Of a stretch of 64,000 bases of DNA, positions 19,022-27,889 are shown piece by piece. The stretch is from NCBI RefSeq assembly GCF_001050345.1, contig NZ_LFMW01000039.1, positions 277,170-341,169 of the forward strand, in the 5' to 3' direction. The notes below the pieces were generated by a model. It was not told the origin of the DNA. It saw only the letters and a program-made list of their open reading frames with translations, and ran no database searches. The stretch's first letter is position 1; every line of letters starts with the position of its first letter. The DNA comes from Pseudomonas fildesensis. GTDB lineage: Bacteria; Pseudomonadota; Gammaproteobacteria; Pseudomonadales; Pseudomonadaceae. A program made the position numbers and the translations under genes.

Positions 19022-19339
19022 GCCGGAGATCGCCTGGCGCTGACCGGACAAGACATGCTGCGCCAATTACCGGGCGTCAGTCATGCCTTCCAGACGCTGG
19101 CGACTTTTATGCTTGTGGGTCAGGGCTTGCCTGTCGAAGCGCTGAAAACTGCTTTGCGCAATGCCCTTCCCGCTCATCCCGACAGCTATTTGGGGGTCAG
19201 CGCATTGCCCAACGATTGCGGGGTTGCATTACGCATCATGACCCTCGATGCCGTGTCGCTGCGCAACAGCCTTCACAACGCCTGGGCGTGTGTGCGTGAG
19301 CATCTGACCGGCGTGGCACCCCGTATGCGTCGCAAATGA
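19022..19339 (+). pseudogene. UreD-like urease accessory protein, C-terminal fragment
   Basis: About 105 residues in one frame (GDRLALTGQD, then LPGVSHAFQTLATFMLVGQG and a C-terminal NSLHNAWACVREHLTGVAP). They resemble the C-terminal third of urease accessory protein UreD, where the last helix ends with a similar LWxxxRxxLLG-x-PR pattern. No start codon or ribosome site fits a complete gene, and the 5' end coincides with the broken end of the receptor remnant on the other strand. I read this as a deletion or rearrangement scar. The UreD assignment is by pattern only. Confidence 0.5.
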
Positions 19340-19468
19340 GCGCTGCTGCAGGTCTTACCGGATAGAACACGCCGAGTTTCCAGGCAACCATGGTTGCGTT
19401 TGACCCATTCGCCTAGCCTAACAATGCAGTACTGACGCCACTGTAATACCCCGGCCGGTCCAAAGGCG

Positions 19469-21271
19469 TTAGAGCGGCGCCGGCTCCACCTCGTTGAATG
19501 TCAAACCCTGGCTATCACTCAGTTGCCAGGGGTTGGCAACACCCGTCTCGCTGAATACCACGCGATCAAAGCGCGAGTCTTTCAACCCATCGATACGCGC
19601 CCTGGCCGGGCCGCTGAACCGAACGCGCTCGAAGACCAGGCCCTGGTGGTAAGCGTTGTGCTCGCCGTCACCCTTTACCTCGATCGCAGCACCTTGGGCA
19701 TTCTCGACGCTGACATCGCTCACGCGGATGTCCTTGAACTGCCCGGCAATTGTCGAGCGCCGGTAGTCGAGCTTCGCATTCGGGTCGTTGTAGTCGAGGG
19801 TAAAGATGAACGCCTGCTTGACGGTGTTGCGGATGGCAGAATCGCGGAACGTCACGTTGCGTGCCCCGCCCCCCATGAAATGGGTGCTTTTCATGCGCAA
19901 CCCGGCGTCCGTACCGTCAGAGACGTTGTCCTCTGCCAGGATGTTCTGGATCCAGGCCCCGGTGTGGCTACCGGCAACCACCATGCCATGGCCTTTGCGG
20001 AAGTAGTTATTGAAGATCCAGGCATCTTCCTGGGGCCGCTGGTGCACCGCATCGGCGCCGGTACCGGCGGCGAAGTTGACGCAATCATCCCCCGTGTCGA
20101 AAAAGTTGTTGAATACCATCGCGCCCTTGCTGTTGGCGAACTCAATGCCGTCGCCGTTATTGGCGTCGTAGGTCTTGTGGGTGGTGTTGGCCAGCACCAC
20201 GTTCTCGGTCTCAAGGTTCATGATCCCGTGGTACGCCGGATTCAACACGGTGAAGCCGCCATAGAACACGTTCTTCACATTACGCAGGGTGATCAGCGAG
20301 GAGCGCATTTGCCCATAGGCGTCTTTGACGTTCATGCCTCGCGCGACGGCCTGCTCCACCTGAGCCTTGGCCAGGACCCCGTCCTGCAAGTAACGGGTAT
20401 TGTCGCTGGGCAGGTAGAACGGCAATGCCTGGCCACGCTCGTCACGGACGTCGGCGTTGCGCTTCCAGCCATTGCCATCAATCGTGCCCTTGCCAACGAT
20501 GCGAATATTCTCGAACACCTGGTGCTGACGCGGATCGCGGGGCAAGGCGTTGATCAGGGAAGCCGGGCGCACCGTGCTGGAATAGGGATATTGGATGTAA
20601 CCCGCCAACGGATAATCTTCAGCGCGTTCGGAACCCAGCAAGGTCGCGCCTTCGGCGATCTCCAGGGTCATGTTGCTCTTGAGATAGAGCGCACCGCTCT
20701 TGTACGTGCCCTTGGGCAGCAACACCTTGCCGCCCACCGGGCACGCATCGATGGCGCTCTGGATTGCCAGGGTATCGAGATGGATGCCATCGCCTTTGGC
20801 GCCGTAGGTGGTCACGTCGAACACGGCCGGGACTTTTGTGGTGCGCTGCACCACGGCGGCACTGTCGGCAGACTCTTTGCCGCTGCCATCTACCGAGCGC
20901 ACGGTGAACCGGTATTGGGTGTCCGGCTTCAGGCCTTGCGCGGTGTAACTGTGAATGCCGATGCGATGGTGAAAGTTCGCGCGGTCCTGCTGGTAGAAAT
21001 GGTCTATGTAGGGCTTGGCGGGTGACACCTGATCGTTATTGCCGTTGGCACTGCCCAGCAGTGTGCCGTTGACGTAGACCCGGTAGTCCTTGATATCGGC
21101 ATGTGCGAGGGGCTTTTCCCAGACCAGGATAATCTGCTGGTCGTCATAGGCCAGGGTTGGCACTTGCAGCCTGGATGGCGCCTGCAGCGCCCAGGACAAC
21201 GGGCTGCAACTGATTGCCACGAGGGCCAGCGCCCAACGGGCCGAGGTCTTTTGAAGGGGTTGATACGGCAT
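19469..21271 (-). CDS. Secreted GH28 pectinase (polygalacturonase family) with FnIII-like domain
   Basis: The ATG at 21271 (MPYQPLQ) follows GGAGAAC; the frame opens ten codons earlier without a ribosome site. The ~600-residue product has a signal peptide (about 30 residues, ending near SWA). A fibronectin-III-like domain follows (VPTLAYDDQQIILVWEKP to TQYRFTVRSVDGSGKES). The rest is a GH28 right-handed beta-helix, with catalytic motifs NGDGIE, GDDCVNF, GHGMVVAGSHTG and LRMKS. The domain order resembles exo-poly-alpha-galacturonosidase PehX. It would release galacturonate or digalacturonate from pectin outside the cell, feeding the porin, transporter and uronate enzymes that follow. Exo mode is inferred. 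Confidence 0.9.
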   Translation of the reverse strand: MPYQPLQKTSARWALALVAISCSPLSWALQAPSRLQVPTLAYDDQQIILVWEKPLAHADIKDYRVYVNGTLLGSANGNNDQVSPAKPYIDHFYQQDRANFHHRIGIHSYTAQGLKPDTQYRFTVRSVDGSGKESADSAAVVQRTTKVPAVFDVTTYGAKGDGIHLDTLAIQSAIDACPVGGKVLLPKGTYKSGALYLKSNMTLEIAEGATLLGSERAEDYPLAGYIQYPYSSTVRPASLINALPRDPRQHQVFENIRIVGKGTIDGNGWKRNADVRDERGQALPFYLPSDNTRYLQDGVLAKAQVEQAVARGMNVKDAYGQMRSSLITLRNVKNVFYGGFTVLNPAYHGIMNLETENVVLANTTHKTYDANNGDGIEFANSKGAMVFNNFFDTGDDCVNFAAGTGADAVHQRPQEDAWIFNNYFRKGHGMVVAGSHTGAWIQNILAEDNVSDGTDAGLRMKSTHFMGGGARNVTFRDSAIRNTVKQAFIFTLDYNDPNAKLDYRRSTIAGQFKDIRVSDVSVENAQGAAIEVKGDGEHNAYHQGLVFERVRFSGPARARIDGLKDSRFDRVVFSETGVANPWQLSDSQGLTFNEVEPAPL

Positions 21272-21381
21272 ATTGTTCTCCTTGTTTTTGCCAGTTATCA
21301 CACCGGGGCAGTGTTACGCCTGCCGCCCGGCTGCTTCGAGGTAGTGGGGCATGGTGCAGATCCTTGCTAATGAACAGGACC

Positions 21382-21402
21382 GCGGCGCCACCGGGGCGCC
21401 GC
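21382..21402 (-). terminator. GC-rich hairpin after the dehydratase gene
   Basis: Perfect eight-base arms (GCGGCGCC and GGCGCCGC) around a five-base loop lie eleven bases beyond the stop of the KdgD-type gene, before the pectinase start. The downstream minus-strand sequence is only weakly T-rich. Confidence 0.5.
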
Positions 21403-21413
21403 AGACTGACGGG

Positions 21414-22325
21414 TTACTGGGCGCCCAGCGCCTGGATCAGCCCGTCCAACTGCTCCACTTCTTCGGGCAGCAGATCGGTCAGCGGCGCACGCACCGGACC
21501 TGCGTCGCGCCCCACCAGCCGCGCCCCGGCCTTGACGATACTCACGCCATAGCCTTCGCAGCGGTTGCGAATCGCCAGGTACGGCAGGAAGAAATCATCG
21601 ATCAAGCGCCCCACGGTGGCGTGATCGTCGGCGGCCACAGCCTTGTAGAAATCCATGGCCGTCTTCGGGATGAAGTTGAACACCGCCGAGGAGTACACCG
21701 GCACCCCCAGCGCCTTGTACGCGGCCGCATAGACTTCGGCGGTCGGCAGCCCGCCGAGGTAAGTCAGGCGATCGCCCAGGCGACGGCGGATGGACACCAT
21801 CGACTCCACCTCACCGATGCCATCCTTGAAGCCAATCAGGTTCGGGCAGCGCTCGGCCAGTTGCTCCAGGCTGTCGGCGTTCAGGCGGCACAGGTTGCGG
21901 TTGTACACCACGACGCCGAAATCCACCGAATTGCACACCTGCTCAACGTGAGCCACCAGGCCTTTCTGGCTGGCTTCGGTGAGGTAATGGGGCATCAGCA
22001 GAATACCGGCCGCGCCCAGGCGCTCAGCCTCTTGAGCGTAGGCGATGGCTTGGCGCGTAGGGCCACCGGCACCGGCGAGGATCGGCACCTGGCCTTTGCA
22101 GGTGTCTACAGCGGTCTTGATGATCTGCGTGTATTCCCTGGCTTCCAGGGAAAAGAATTCCCCGGTGCCCCCAGCGGCGAACAGTGCGCTGGCGCCGTAC
22201 GGGGCCAGCCATTCCAGACGACGGGCGTAGGTGTCGGCGCGGAAGTCGCCGGCCGCATCAAAGTCGGTAACAGGGAACGACAGCAAGCCGGAAGACAGGA
22301 CCGTTTTTAATTCTTGTGGAGTCAT
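21414..22325 (-). CDS. kdgD: 5-dehydro-4-deoxyglucarate dehydratase
   Basis: The ATG at 22325 has AGG nine bases upstream; the frame opens three codons earlier at a TTG. The 303-residue product belongs to the DHDPS/NAL aldolase superfamily: FAAGGTGEFFSL near 50, VVYNRN with the catalytic tyrosine near 145, and the Schiff-base lysine in LIGFKDGIGE near 175. Length and sequence fit KdgD, which dehydrates and decarboxylates 5-keto-4-deoxyglucarate to alpha-ketoglutarate semialdehyde. This is the last step seen here of the oxidative galacturonate route begun by the uronate dehydrogenase at 31885. Two copies of the putative operator lie upstream. Confidence 0.9.
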   Translation of the reverse strand: MTPQELKTVLSSGLLSFPVTDFDAAGDFRADTYARRLEWLAPYGASALFAAGGTGEFFSLEAREYTQIIKTAVDTCKGQVPILAGAGGPTRQAIAYAQEAERLGAAGILLMPHYLTEASQKGLVAHVEQVCNSVDFGVVVYNRNLCRLNADSLEQLAERCPNLIGFKDGIGEVESMVSIRRRLGDRLTYLGGLPTAEVYAAAYKALGVPVYSSAVFNFIPKTAMDFYKAVAADDHATVGRLIDDFFLPYLAIRNRCEGYGVSIVKAGARLVGRDAGPVRAPLTDLLPEEVEQLDGLIQALGAQ

Positions 22326-22373
22326 GGTTCGCAAACCTCAAATCGGAAAGTGAATGTATACCTCGAGAGGTAC

Positions 22374-22386
22374 GTCATCGTACAAC
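22374..22386. promoter_or_regulatory. Putative GntR-regulator operator, copy 1 (kdgD promoter)
   Basis: GTCATCGTACAAC, the reverse complement of GTTGTACGATGAC, lies 49 bases upstream of the kdgD start. The identical 13-mer occurs in inverted orientation at 22504 and in the same orientation at 30791. All copies fit the near-palindrome GTYRTACGAYRAC. Confidence 0.7.
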
Positions 22387-22503
22387 TACAAATAAAGATA
22401 TGCCAACGAGATATTTCAGTTATCGAAATATTCCAAAAAAACTCAATTAAACAATGGCATTAGCACTGGATGCGCGAATTAGCACCCAGTAATCAAACCC
22501 TAT

Positions 22504-22516
22504 GTTGTACGATGAC
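22504..22516. promoter_or_regulatory. Putative GntR-regulator operator, copy 2
   Basis: GTTGTACGATGAC is an exact inverted copy of the site at 22374, 117 bases away in the same kdgD upstream interval. Two sites this far apart could support looping or serve as an auxiliary operator. It lies only nine bases beyond the end of the ABC ATPase gene. Confidence 0.65.
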
Positions 22517-22525
22517 TGCAGGTTT

Positions 22526-23302
22526 TTAGCCTATTTGGCGGCGCTCGGACTCCTGACTGAAGTCACGACTGGCCTGCACCAACATCCGCGTATAGTCGTG
22601 CGTTGCCAGGTCTTGGCTCAGCCCCTGGCTGTCCATCAGCTCGACAATCCTGCCCTGCTGCATCACCGCCACGCGGTCACACAAATGCGTCACGACCCCC
22701 AGGTCATGGGTCACCATCAGGTAGGTCAGCTTCTCTTGCTGACGCAGGTCCGTGAGCAAGTTGAGGATCTCGGCCTGAACGGAAACGTCCAGGGCCGAAG
22801 TCGGCTCATCCAGCAACAGCACCCTGGGCTGAAGGATCAGCGCCCGCGCAATGGCCACCCGCTGACGCTGGCCACCGGACAATTGGTGCGGGTAACGGAA
22901 ACGAAAACTGTCGTTCAGGCCGACCTTGCGCAGAATCTCGTCGATCCGGTCGTCCTTGTCCCCTACCCCATGAATAATCAGCGGCTCACGCAACGCGGTG
23001 TCGATGGTGTGCCTGGGGTGCAAGGAGCCGTAGGGGTCCTGGAAGACCATCTGCACCTTGCGAAAGTGCTCCTTGGGAATCTTGTGCTGCAGCGGCACGC
23101 CAGCAATGCTCAGCTCGCCATGCCAGTGCCGGTATTGCCCGGCCAGGCAGCGCAGTACAGTGGTCTTGCCCGAACCGGACTCCCCCACCAGGCCAAAGGA
23201 TTCGCCGTCGGCGACGCTGAGACTCACATCGTGCAGCACCTGATTGAGGGCAAGGCCTGTGCCGAAACTCAGGTTCAGCGCGTGGGCTTGGATCATGGGC
23301 AT
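22526..23302 (-). CDS. Peptide/nickel-family ABC importer ATPase (DppF/OppF-like)
   Basis: A 258-residue ATPase with Walker A GESGSGKTT near residue 41, signature LSGGQRQRVAIAR near 150 and Walker B VLLLDEPTSALDVS. The DVSVQAEIL stretch is typical of the oligopeptide/dipeptide subfamily. The C-terminal cysteine-rich loop seen in many Dpp/Opp ATPases is missing, so the protein is on the short side. It is the last gene of the six-gene transporter run and pairs with the ATPase just upstream. Context suggests uptake of pectin-derived saccharides or sugar acids rather than peptides. Confidence 0.9.
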   Translation of the reverse strand: MPMIQAHALNLSFGTGLALNQVLHDVSLSVADGESFGLVGESGSGKTTVLRCLAGQYRHWHGELSIAGVPLQHKIPKEHFRKVQMVFQDPYGSLHPRHTIDTALREPLIIHGVGDKDDRIDEILRKVGLNDSFRFRYPHQLSGGQRQRVAIARALILQPRVLLLDEPTSALDVSVQAEILNLLTDLRQQEKLTYLMVTHDLGVVTHLCDRVAVMQQGRIVELMDSQGLSQDLATHDYTRMLVQASRDFSQESERRQIG

Positions 23303-23313
23303 GGTCAGGTTCC

Positions 23314-24153
23314 TCAGTGGGTCAGCCAGAGCGGATCGCGCTTGAGCACCGGCAGGTGCACACGGCGGTTGTCCATGCTTGGCAGCGCAGCCAGCAGGCC
23401 ACGGGTATAGGGATGTTCGGCGTATTGCAGGTCGCAGGCAGCCAGGGATTCCACGACTCGCCCGGCATACATCACCAGCACGCGATCGCAGTAGTTACGC
23501 ACCAGATTCAGGTCGTGGCTGACGAAGATCAGCCCCATCTGCTGTTGCTCCACCAACTCCTCCAGCACGCTGAGCACTTGCTGGCGCACCGAAACGTCCA
23601 GGGCCGAGGTAGGCTCGTCGGCGATGATGACTTCCGGGCGGGTGATGACCATCATCGCGATCATGATGCGTTGCCCCATGCCGCCGGAGACTTCGTGGGG
23701 GTACAGGTTATAGACCCGCTTCGGGTCACGGATATGCACCTGCTCCAGCATCTGCATGACCCGCTCGCGGGCGTCGCTGCGGCTCGCCTTGTGGTGGGCC
23801 AGGTAGGCTTCGGCGATCTGGTCGCCTACCTTCACCACCGGGTTCAGCGAATACTTGGGGTCTTGCATGATCATCGAGATACGCTGGCCGCGGATCTTTT
23901 GCATGGCCTTCTCGCTGGCCGAGAGCAGGTCGATCTCACCGAACGCCATGGCCTTGGCGCTGATCCTGGCACTGGGCGGGTGCAGCTTGAGCAGGCTGCG
24001 CCCGACGGTGGATTTGCCCGAGCCGGACTCGCCGACGATGGCGAGTTTTTCCCGGCCCAGGGTGAACGACACATCACGCACGGCATGGGTTTCTTTCTGG
24101 CCGTTGACGAAGCGCACATTGAGCCCTTCAACGTTCAATTTGATGGCGGACAT
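23314..24153 (-). CDS. Peptide/nickel-family ABC importer ATPase (DppD/OppD-like)
   Basis: A 279-residue ATPase. Walker A is GESGSGKSTVGRSLL near 40, and Walker B is VIIADEPTSALDVS. The signature reads VSGGMGQRIMIAM, where VSGG replaces the usual LSGG, as in some Dpp/Opp ATPases. A GGAGG site precedes the ATG. It lies between the permease gene and the second ATPase gene with short spacing, so the two ATPases probably form a heterodimer. Function is known at family level only; substrate is inferred from the pectin genes around it. Confidence 0.9.
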   Translation of the reverse strand: MSAIKLNVEGLNVRFVNGQKETHAVRDVSFTLGREKLAIVGESGSGKSTVGRSLLKLHPPSARISAKAMAFGEIDLLSASEKAMQKIRGQRISMIMQDPKYSLNPVVKVGDQIAEAYLAHHKASRSDARERVMQMLEQVHIRDPKRVYNLYPHEVSGGMGQRIMIAMMVITRPEVIIADEPTSALDVSVRQQVLSVLEELVEQQQMGLIFVSHDLNLVRNYCDRVLVMYAGRVVESLAACDLQYAEHPYTRGLLAALPSMDNRRVHLPVLKRDPLWLTH

Positions 24154-24167
24154 AAGGTGTACCTCCG

Positions 24168-25091
24168 TTATTCGCTACGCGGGTCAAGAATGTCCCGCAG
24201 GCCATCGCCCAACAGGTTGAATGCCAGGCTGACCAACATGATCGCCGCACCGGGCACGGCCACCAGCCACCAGCACTCCAGCATGTAGCGCCGCCCCGTG
24301 GAGATCATCGCCCCCCACTCCGGCAGTGGCGCCTGCGCGCCCAGGCCGAGGAAGCCCAAGGCGGCGGCGGTGAGGATGATCCCGGCCATGTTCATCGTCA
24401 GGCGAATAATCACCGACGACAGGCACATCGGCACGATGTGACGCAGGATAATCCGCGCCGGTGTTGCCCCTTGCAGTTCCACCGCCACCACAAAATCCGC
24501 GTTGCGCAAGGACAGGGTTTCCGCCCGCGCCAACCGTGCGATGGGTGGCCAGGAGGTCAGCGCAATCGCCACTACCGCGTGTTCCAGGCCAGGGCCGAGG
24601 GCCGCGATAAAGGCCAGGGCCAGCACCAGGCTGGGAAAGGAAATGAAGATGTCGGTCAAGCGCATAAAGACCGTATCGACGGCACCACCGAAGTAGCCCG
24701 ACACAGTGCCGACAAACAGCCCGATGGGGCCGACAATCACGGTCACCAGGGCGATGATGTACAGGGTGATCCGCGAGCCGTAGACCAGGCGACTGAAAAT
24801 ATCCCGGCCATATTCATCGGTCCCGAACCAGTGCGCCGCACCTGGCGCCTGTAGCGCATTGGCGAGGTTTTGCGCGACCGGGTCATGGGTGGCGATCCAG
24901 GGCGCAAACGTCGCCACGACGATCAACAGCAGCGCCACCAGCAGGCCGGCCAGGGTCATCGGGTTACGCAACAGGTGGCGCAAAATCCGCACACCGCTTC
25001 TGCACAAGGCATCGAAGCTGGAGCCGGGCGTACGCTCCACCTGCCGCTTCGCCGTGGAATCAATGGAAGACAGATTGGCATTCATCAGCAT
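24168..25091 (-). CDS. Peptide/nickel-family ABC importer permease (DppC/OppC-like)
   Basis: A 307-residue inner-membrane permease with an N-terminal helix (residues ~45-65), the family's FGTDEYGRDIFSRLVYGSRI stretch after it, and five further helices. The cytoplasmic EAA-type loop reads VELQGATPARIILRHIVP near 210. These are DppC/OppC signs. The partner DppB-like permease is encoded two genes upstream, separated by one of the two binding-protein genes. The protein ends within the usual length for the family. Confidence 0.9.
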   Translation of the reverse strand: MLMNANLSSIDSTAKRQVERTPGSSFDALCRSGVRILRHLLRNPMTLAGLLVALLLIVVATFAPWIATHDPVAQNLANALQAPGAAHWFGTDEYGRDIFSRLVYGSRITLYIIALVTVIVGPIGLFVGTVSGYFGGAVDTVFMRLTDIFISFPSLVLALAFIAALGPGLEHAVVAIALTSWPPIARLARAETLSLRNADFVVAVELQGATPARIILRHIVPMCLSSVIIRLTMNMAGIILTAAALGFLGLGAQAPLPEWGAMISTGRRYMLECWWLVAVPGAAIMLVSLAFNLLGDGLRDILDPRSE

Positions 25092-25135
25092 GTTCTCTGT
25101 GTGAAATCAGGATTGCCAGGCAGGCCCGGCCCAAC

Positions 25136-26746
25136 TCAGCGCTGCTTGTAAACACCCAGGTAGCGGGTGGCCTCGGCGTCGTCACCGGTAAAACCCTTGA
25201 CGTCGGCGGCACTGACCACGGTGTCGGTCATCTGGGAAACCATCATGATCGGACCCACTTGCTGGTCGTAGAGCGTCTGCGCCTGCTGGTACAGGCTCAG
25301 GCGCCGGGCCGCGTCGCGCTCCACACCGGCCTGGTCGATCAGGTTGTTGAGCGGCGGGCTGAAGAACGAGGCGCGCCAGCCCTGGAAGTTCGGCAAGCCG
25401 GCGTCATCGCTGTTGTTGGGGTTGTAGGCGAAGGTACGCAGGCTGAAATAAGGGTGCGGATAACGCTCGGCACCCCGGGCAACGATGATGTCGAAGTTGC
25501 GTGCGCGCATCGCGCCATACACTTGGTTGCCAGTGCCGGTGACGATAGTGGCCTTGATCCCGCCTTCCGCCAGGGTCGATTGCAGGCGCGCCGCGATGTC
25601 GATAAAGGGCGGCTCGGACAAGGTGCGAATGGTGGTGCTGAAACCTTCGGGATAGCCGGCTTCAGCCAGCAACTGCTTGGCCTTGGTCACGTCCAGGTGA
25701 TAGCCGGGATCCGGCAGGCGCGCCTCCAGGCCCAACTGCATCGGCTGCTGGTTTAGCGTGCCGTAGTAAGGCATTACCTGCTCATCAAGGCCTTTGTAGT
25801 CGATCAGGTTGCGCACCGCTTCGCGCACTTTGAGCTTGGCAAACTCTGGCTGTTTCATGCTCATGGCCACGTAATACATGGTGCCGCGCGGCAGGGACTG
25901 CACCTGGATTTTGTCCGAGCCGTCGATAGCCCGAATGTCCGGCGCGGCCATGCCGTAAGCCAGGTCCAGATCGCCGCGCTCGAGCATCAGGCGCAGGGAT
26001 TGGGATTCGGTCATATGCCGTACCACCACGCGCTTGAGCTTCGCGGCGCCACCCCAGTAACCGTCAAACCGGGTCAGCAGCAGCGAGTCATTGGCACTCC
26101 ATTTGGTCAGCACGAATGGCCCGCTGCCCGCCTCGTTGGTCACCAGCCAGGCAGCCCCCAGGTCAGCGTTTTTTTCATGGCCCAGCACCGTCTTGCGGTC
26201 CACTACCACGGCGCTTGGCGAAATGGCCAGGGAGTCCACCAACAATAGCGGGTCCATGACTTGGGGCAGATCGATGACCAGGGTGTGTGTATCGCTGGCA
26301 CGAATCAGCGACTGGATATTGTCGACGCTGTAACCGTAGGCCTTCCACGTGGTGGCCAAGCCGAAGTTGAGCTTCATCACCCGGTACAGCGACCAGGCCA
26401 CATCCTCGGCGGTCAGCGGGTTGCCGGAATGGAACTTAACGTCCTGGCGCAAATGGAACGTCACCTGCTTGCCGTCTTCGCTGATCGCCCAGCGCTCAGC
26501 CAATTGCGGCAAGTGCTTTTCCGGGTTGCCATGATCGCGCTTGATCAGCGTGTCGTAGAGATTGGCGTTGACCCCCGAGGCATCGAGACCCGGCGCGTTG
26601 GCCGGATCAATGGAGAACAGGTTGACCATGCTCATGCCAACGATCAGTTGATCGGCCGGCGTCTTGGCCTGGGCCAGTGTGATCGGCCCCAGCGCCAGGA
26701 CGGCCGCCAACAAGCCCATGTGCAGTTTGCAACGTTGAGTCTTCAT
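25136..26746 (-). CDS. Periplasmic solute-binding protein, SBP family 5, copy 1
   Basis: A 536-residue lipoprotein-like or secreted binding protein with a signal peptide of ~27 residues (LGPITLAQA). The mature part starts KTPADQLIVGMSM. Family 5 signs include LPQLAERWAISEDGKQVTFHLR, FHSGNPLTAEDVAWSL and SGPFVLTKW. It is clearly paralogous to the binding protein at 27890, with long identical stretches, and both belong to one transporter run. Family 5 proteins bind peptides, nickel, or in some cases oligosaccharides. The pectin context favours a uronate oligomer or sugar acid as ligand, but this is inferred. Confidence 0.9.
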   Translation of the reverse strand: MKTQRCKLHMGLLAAVLALGPITLAQAKTPADQLIVGMSMVNLFSIDPANAPGLDASGVNANLYDTLIKRDHGNPEKHLPQLAERWAISEDGKQVTFHLRQDVKFHSGNPLTAEDVAWSLYRVMKLNFGLATTWKAYGYSVDNIQSLIRASDTHTLVIDLPQVMDPLLLVDSLAISPSAVVVDRKTVLGHEKNADLGAAWLVTNEAGSGPFVLTKWSANDSLLLTRFDGYWGGAAKLKRVVVRHMTESQSLRLMLERGDLDLAYGMAAPDIRAIDGSDKIQVQSLPRGTMYYVAMSMKQPEFAKLKVREAVRNLIDYKGLDEQVMPYYGTLNQQPMQLGLEARLPDPGYHLDVTKAKQLLAEAGYPEGFSTTIRTLSEPPFIDIAARLQSTLAEGGIKATIVTGTGNQVYGAMRARNFDIIVARGAERYPHPYFSLRTFAYNPNNSDDAGLPNFQGWRASFFSPPLNNLIDQAGVERDAARRLSLYQQAQTLYDQQVGPIMMVSQMTDTVVSAADVKGFTGDDAEATRYLGVYKQR

Positions 26747-26796
26747 TCAAGGATCCTTCTTCTTATAGTTTTATCGGTACTGCCACGGCGCGACGC

Positions 26797-27834
26797 TTAA
26801 CGCGTGCGCGGGTCGAACACTGTGTAGAGCGCATCGCTGATCAGGTTGAGCGCGACGAAAATCAGGCCGATCACCAGCACACAACCCATCACCGCGTTCA
26901 TGTCGCCGAGCATCAGGCTGCTGGTCAGGTACTGGCCAAAGCCGGGCCAGGCGAATACGGTCTCGATGAGCACCGCGCCTTCGAGCAGCGAGCCGTAAGC
27001 CAGGGCCACCACAGTCAGCAGTTGCACGAGGATGTTGCGAAAGGCATGGCCCCACACCACCTGGCGCCGGGACAAACCCTTGACGCGGGCGGTGATGATG
27101 TATTCCTGGGACAACTGCTCCAGCATGAAGCTGCGGGTCATGCGGCTGATGTAAGCCACCGAGTTCAGCCCCAGGATCAGCGCCGGCAGTACGATATGCC
27201 GCAGTGCGCTGGCAAAGGCTTCCCAGTCACCGGCCAGGGCCGAATCGACCAACAGCAAGCCGGTCACGTCGGGCACCATGCCGTCGTAGGCCAGGTCAAT
27301 GCGCCCCGCCCCACCGGCCCAGCCGAGCCAGGCGTAGAACACCAGCAAGCCCATCATGCCCAGCCAGAAAATCGGTGTGGAGTAACCAAACAAGGTGATC
27401 ACCCGGGCCACATGATCGCCCATGCGCCCCTGATTGCTGGCGGCACACACACCCAGCGGCAGCCCGATGACGATGCCGAACAGGATCGCCAGGGTGGCCA
27501 ATTCTATGGTTGCCGGAAATACCCGGCGAATATCATCAAGCACCGGGTGACCGGTCAACAGCGCATTGCCAAAGTTGCCGTGCAGCAAGTCGTTGAGGTA
27601 CAGGCCGAACTGCGTCCATATCGGTTTGTCCAGGCCCATGGCCCGGTACACCTGGTCGTAGGTGGAGCTGTCGGCGTCCGGCCCGACCACCGCCAGCACT
27701 GGGTCCAGCGGCATGACCCGGCCAATGATGAAGGTAAGTGCCAGCAGGCCGAGCAAGGTCACCAGGACCGTGCCGGCACGTCGGGCAGTATTGGAGGCGC
27801 GAGCCCCCAATACCGAGGCAGTCAAAACAAACAT
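26797..27834 (-). CDS. Peptide/nickel-family ABC importer permease (DppB/OppB-like)
   Basis: A 345-residue permease with about six membrane helices. Characteristic DppB/OppB features are the N-terminal helix followed by the periplasmic YLNDLLHGNFGNALLTGHPV stretch, the RVITLFGYSTPIFWLGMMGL helix, and the cytoplasmic TARVKGLSRRQVVWGHAFRN coupling loop near 250. An AGGAG site precedes the ATG. It is encoded between the two binding-protein genes, an arrangement suggesting duplication of the binding-protein gene around it. Confidence 0.9.
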   Translation of the reverse strand: MFVLTASVLGARASNTARRAGTVLVTLLGLLALTFIIGRVMPLDPVLAVVGPDADSSTYDQVYRAMGLDKPIWTQFGLYLNDLLHGNFGNALLTGHPVLDDIRRVFPATIELATLAILFGIVIGLPLGVCAASNQGRMGDHVARVITLFGYSTPIFWLGMMGLLVFYAWLGWAGGAGRIDLAYDGMVPDVTGLLLVDSALAGDWEAFASALRHIVLPALILGLNSVAYISRMTRSFMLEQLSQEYIITARVKGLSRRQVVWGHAFRNILVQLLTVVALAYGSLLEGAVLIETVFAWPGFGQYLTSSLMLGDMNAVMGCVLVIGLIFVALNLISDALYTVFDPRTR

Positions 27835-27889
27835 GGTGAGCTCCTGATCAGTCGGTCACTAGGACGCGAGGCCAAATCCCGCGCCGCTT

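Noticed and set aside
18546..19339. Reading the receptor stub and following frame as a single chimeric gene
   Set aside because: They lie on opposite strands, so no fusion protein is possible.
19055..19339. The 94-residue plus-strand frame as an intact small gene
   Set aside because: The similarity extends upstream of its ATG to about 19022 and then breaks, and no ribosome site precedes the ATG.
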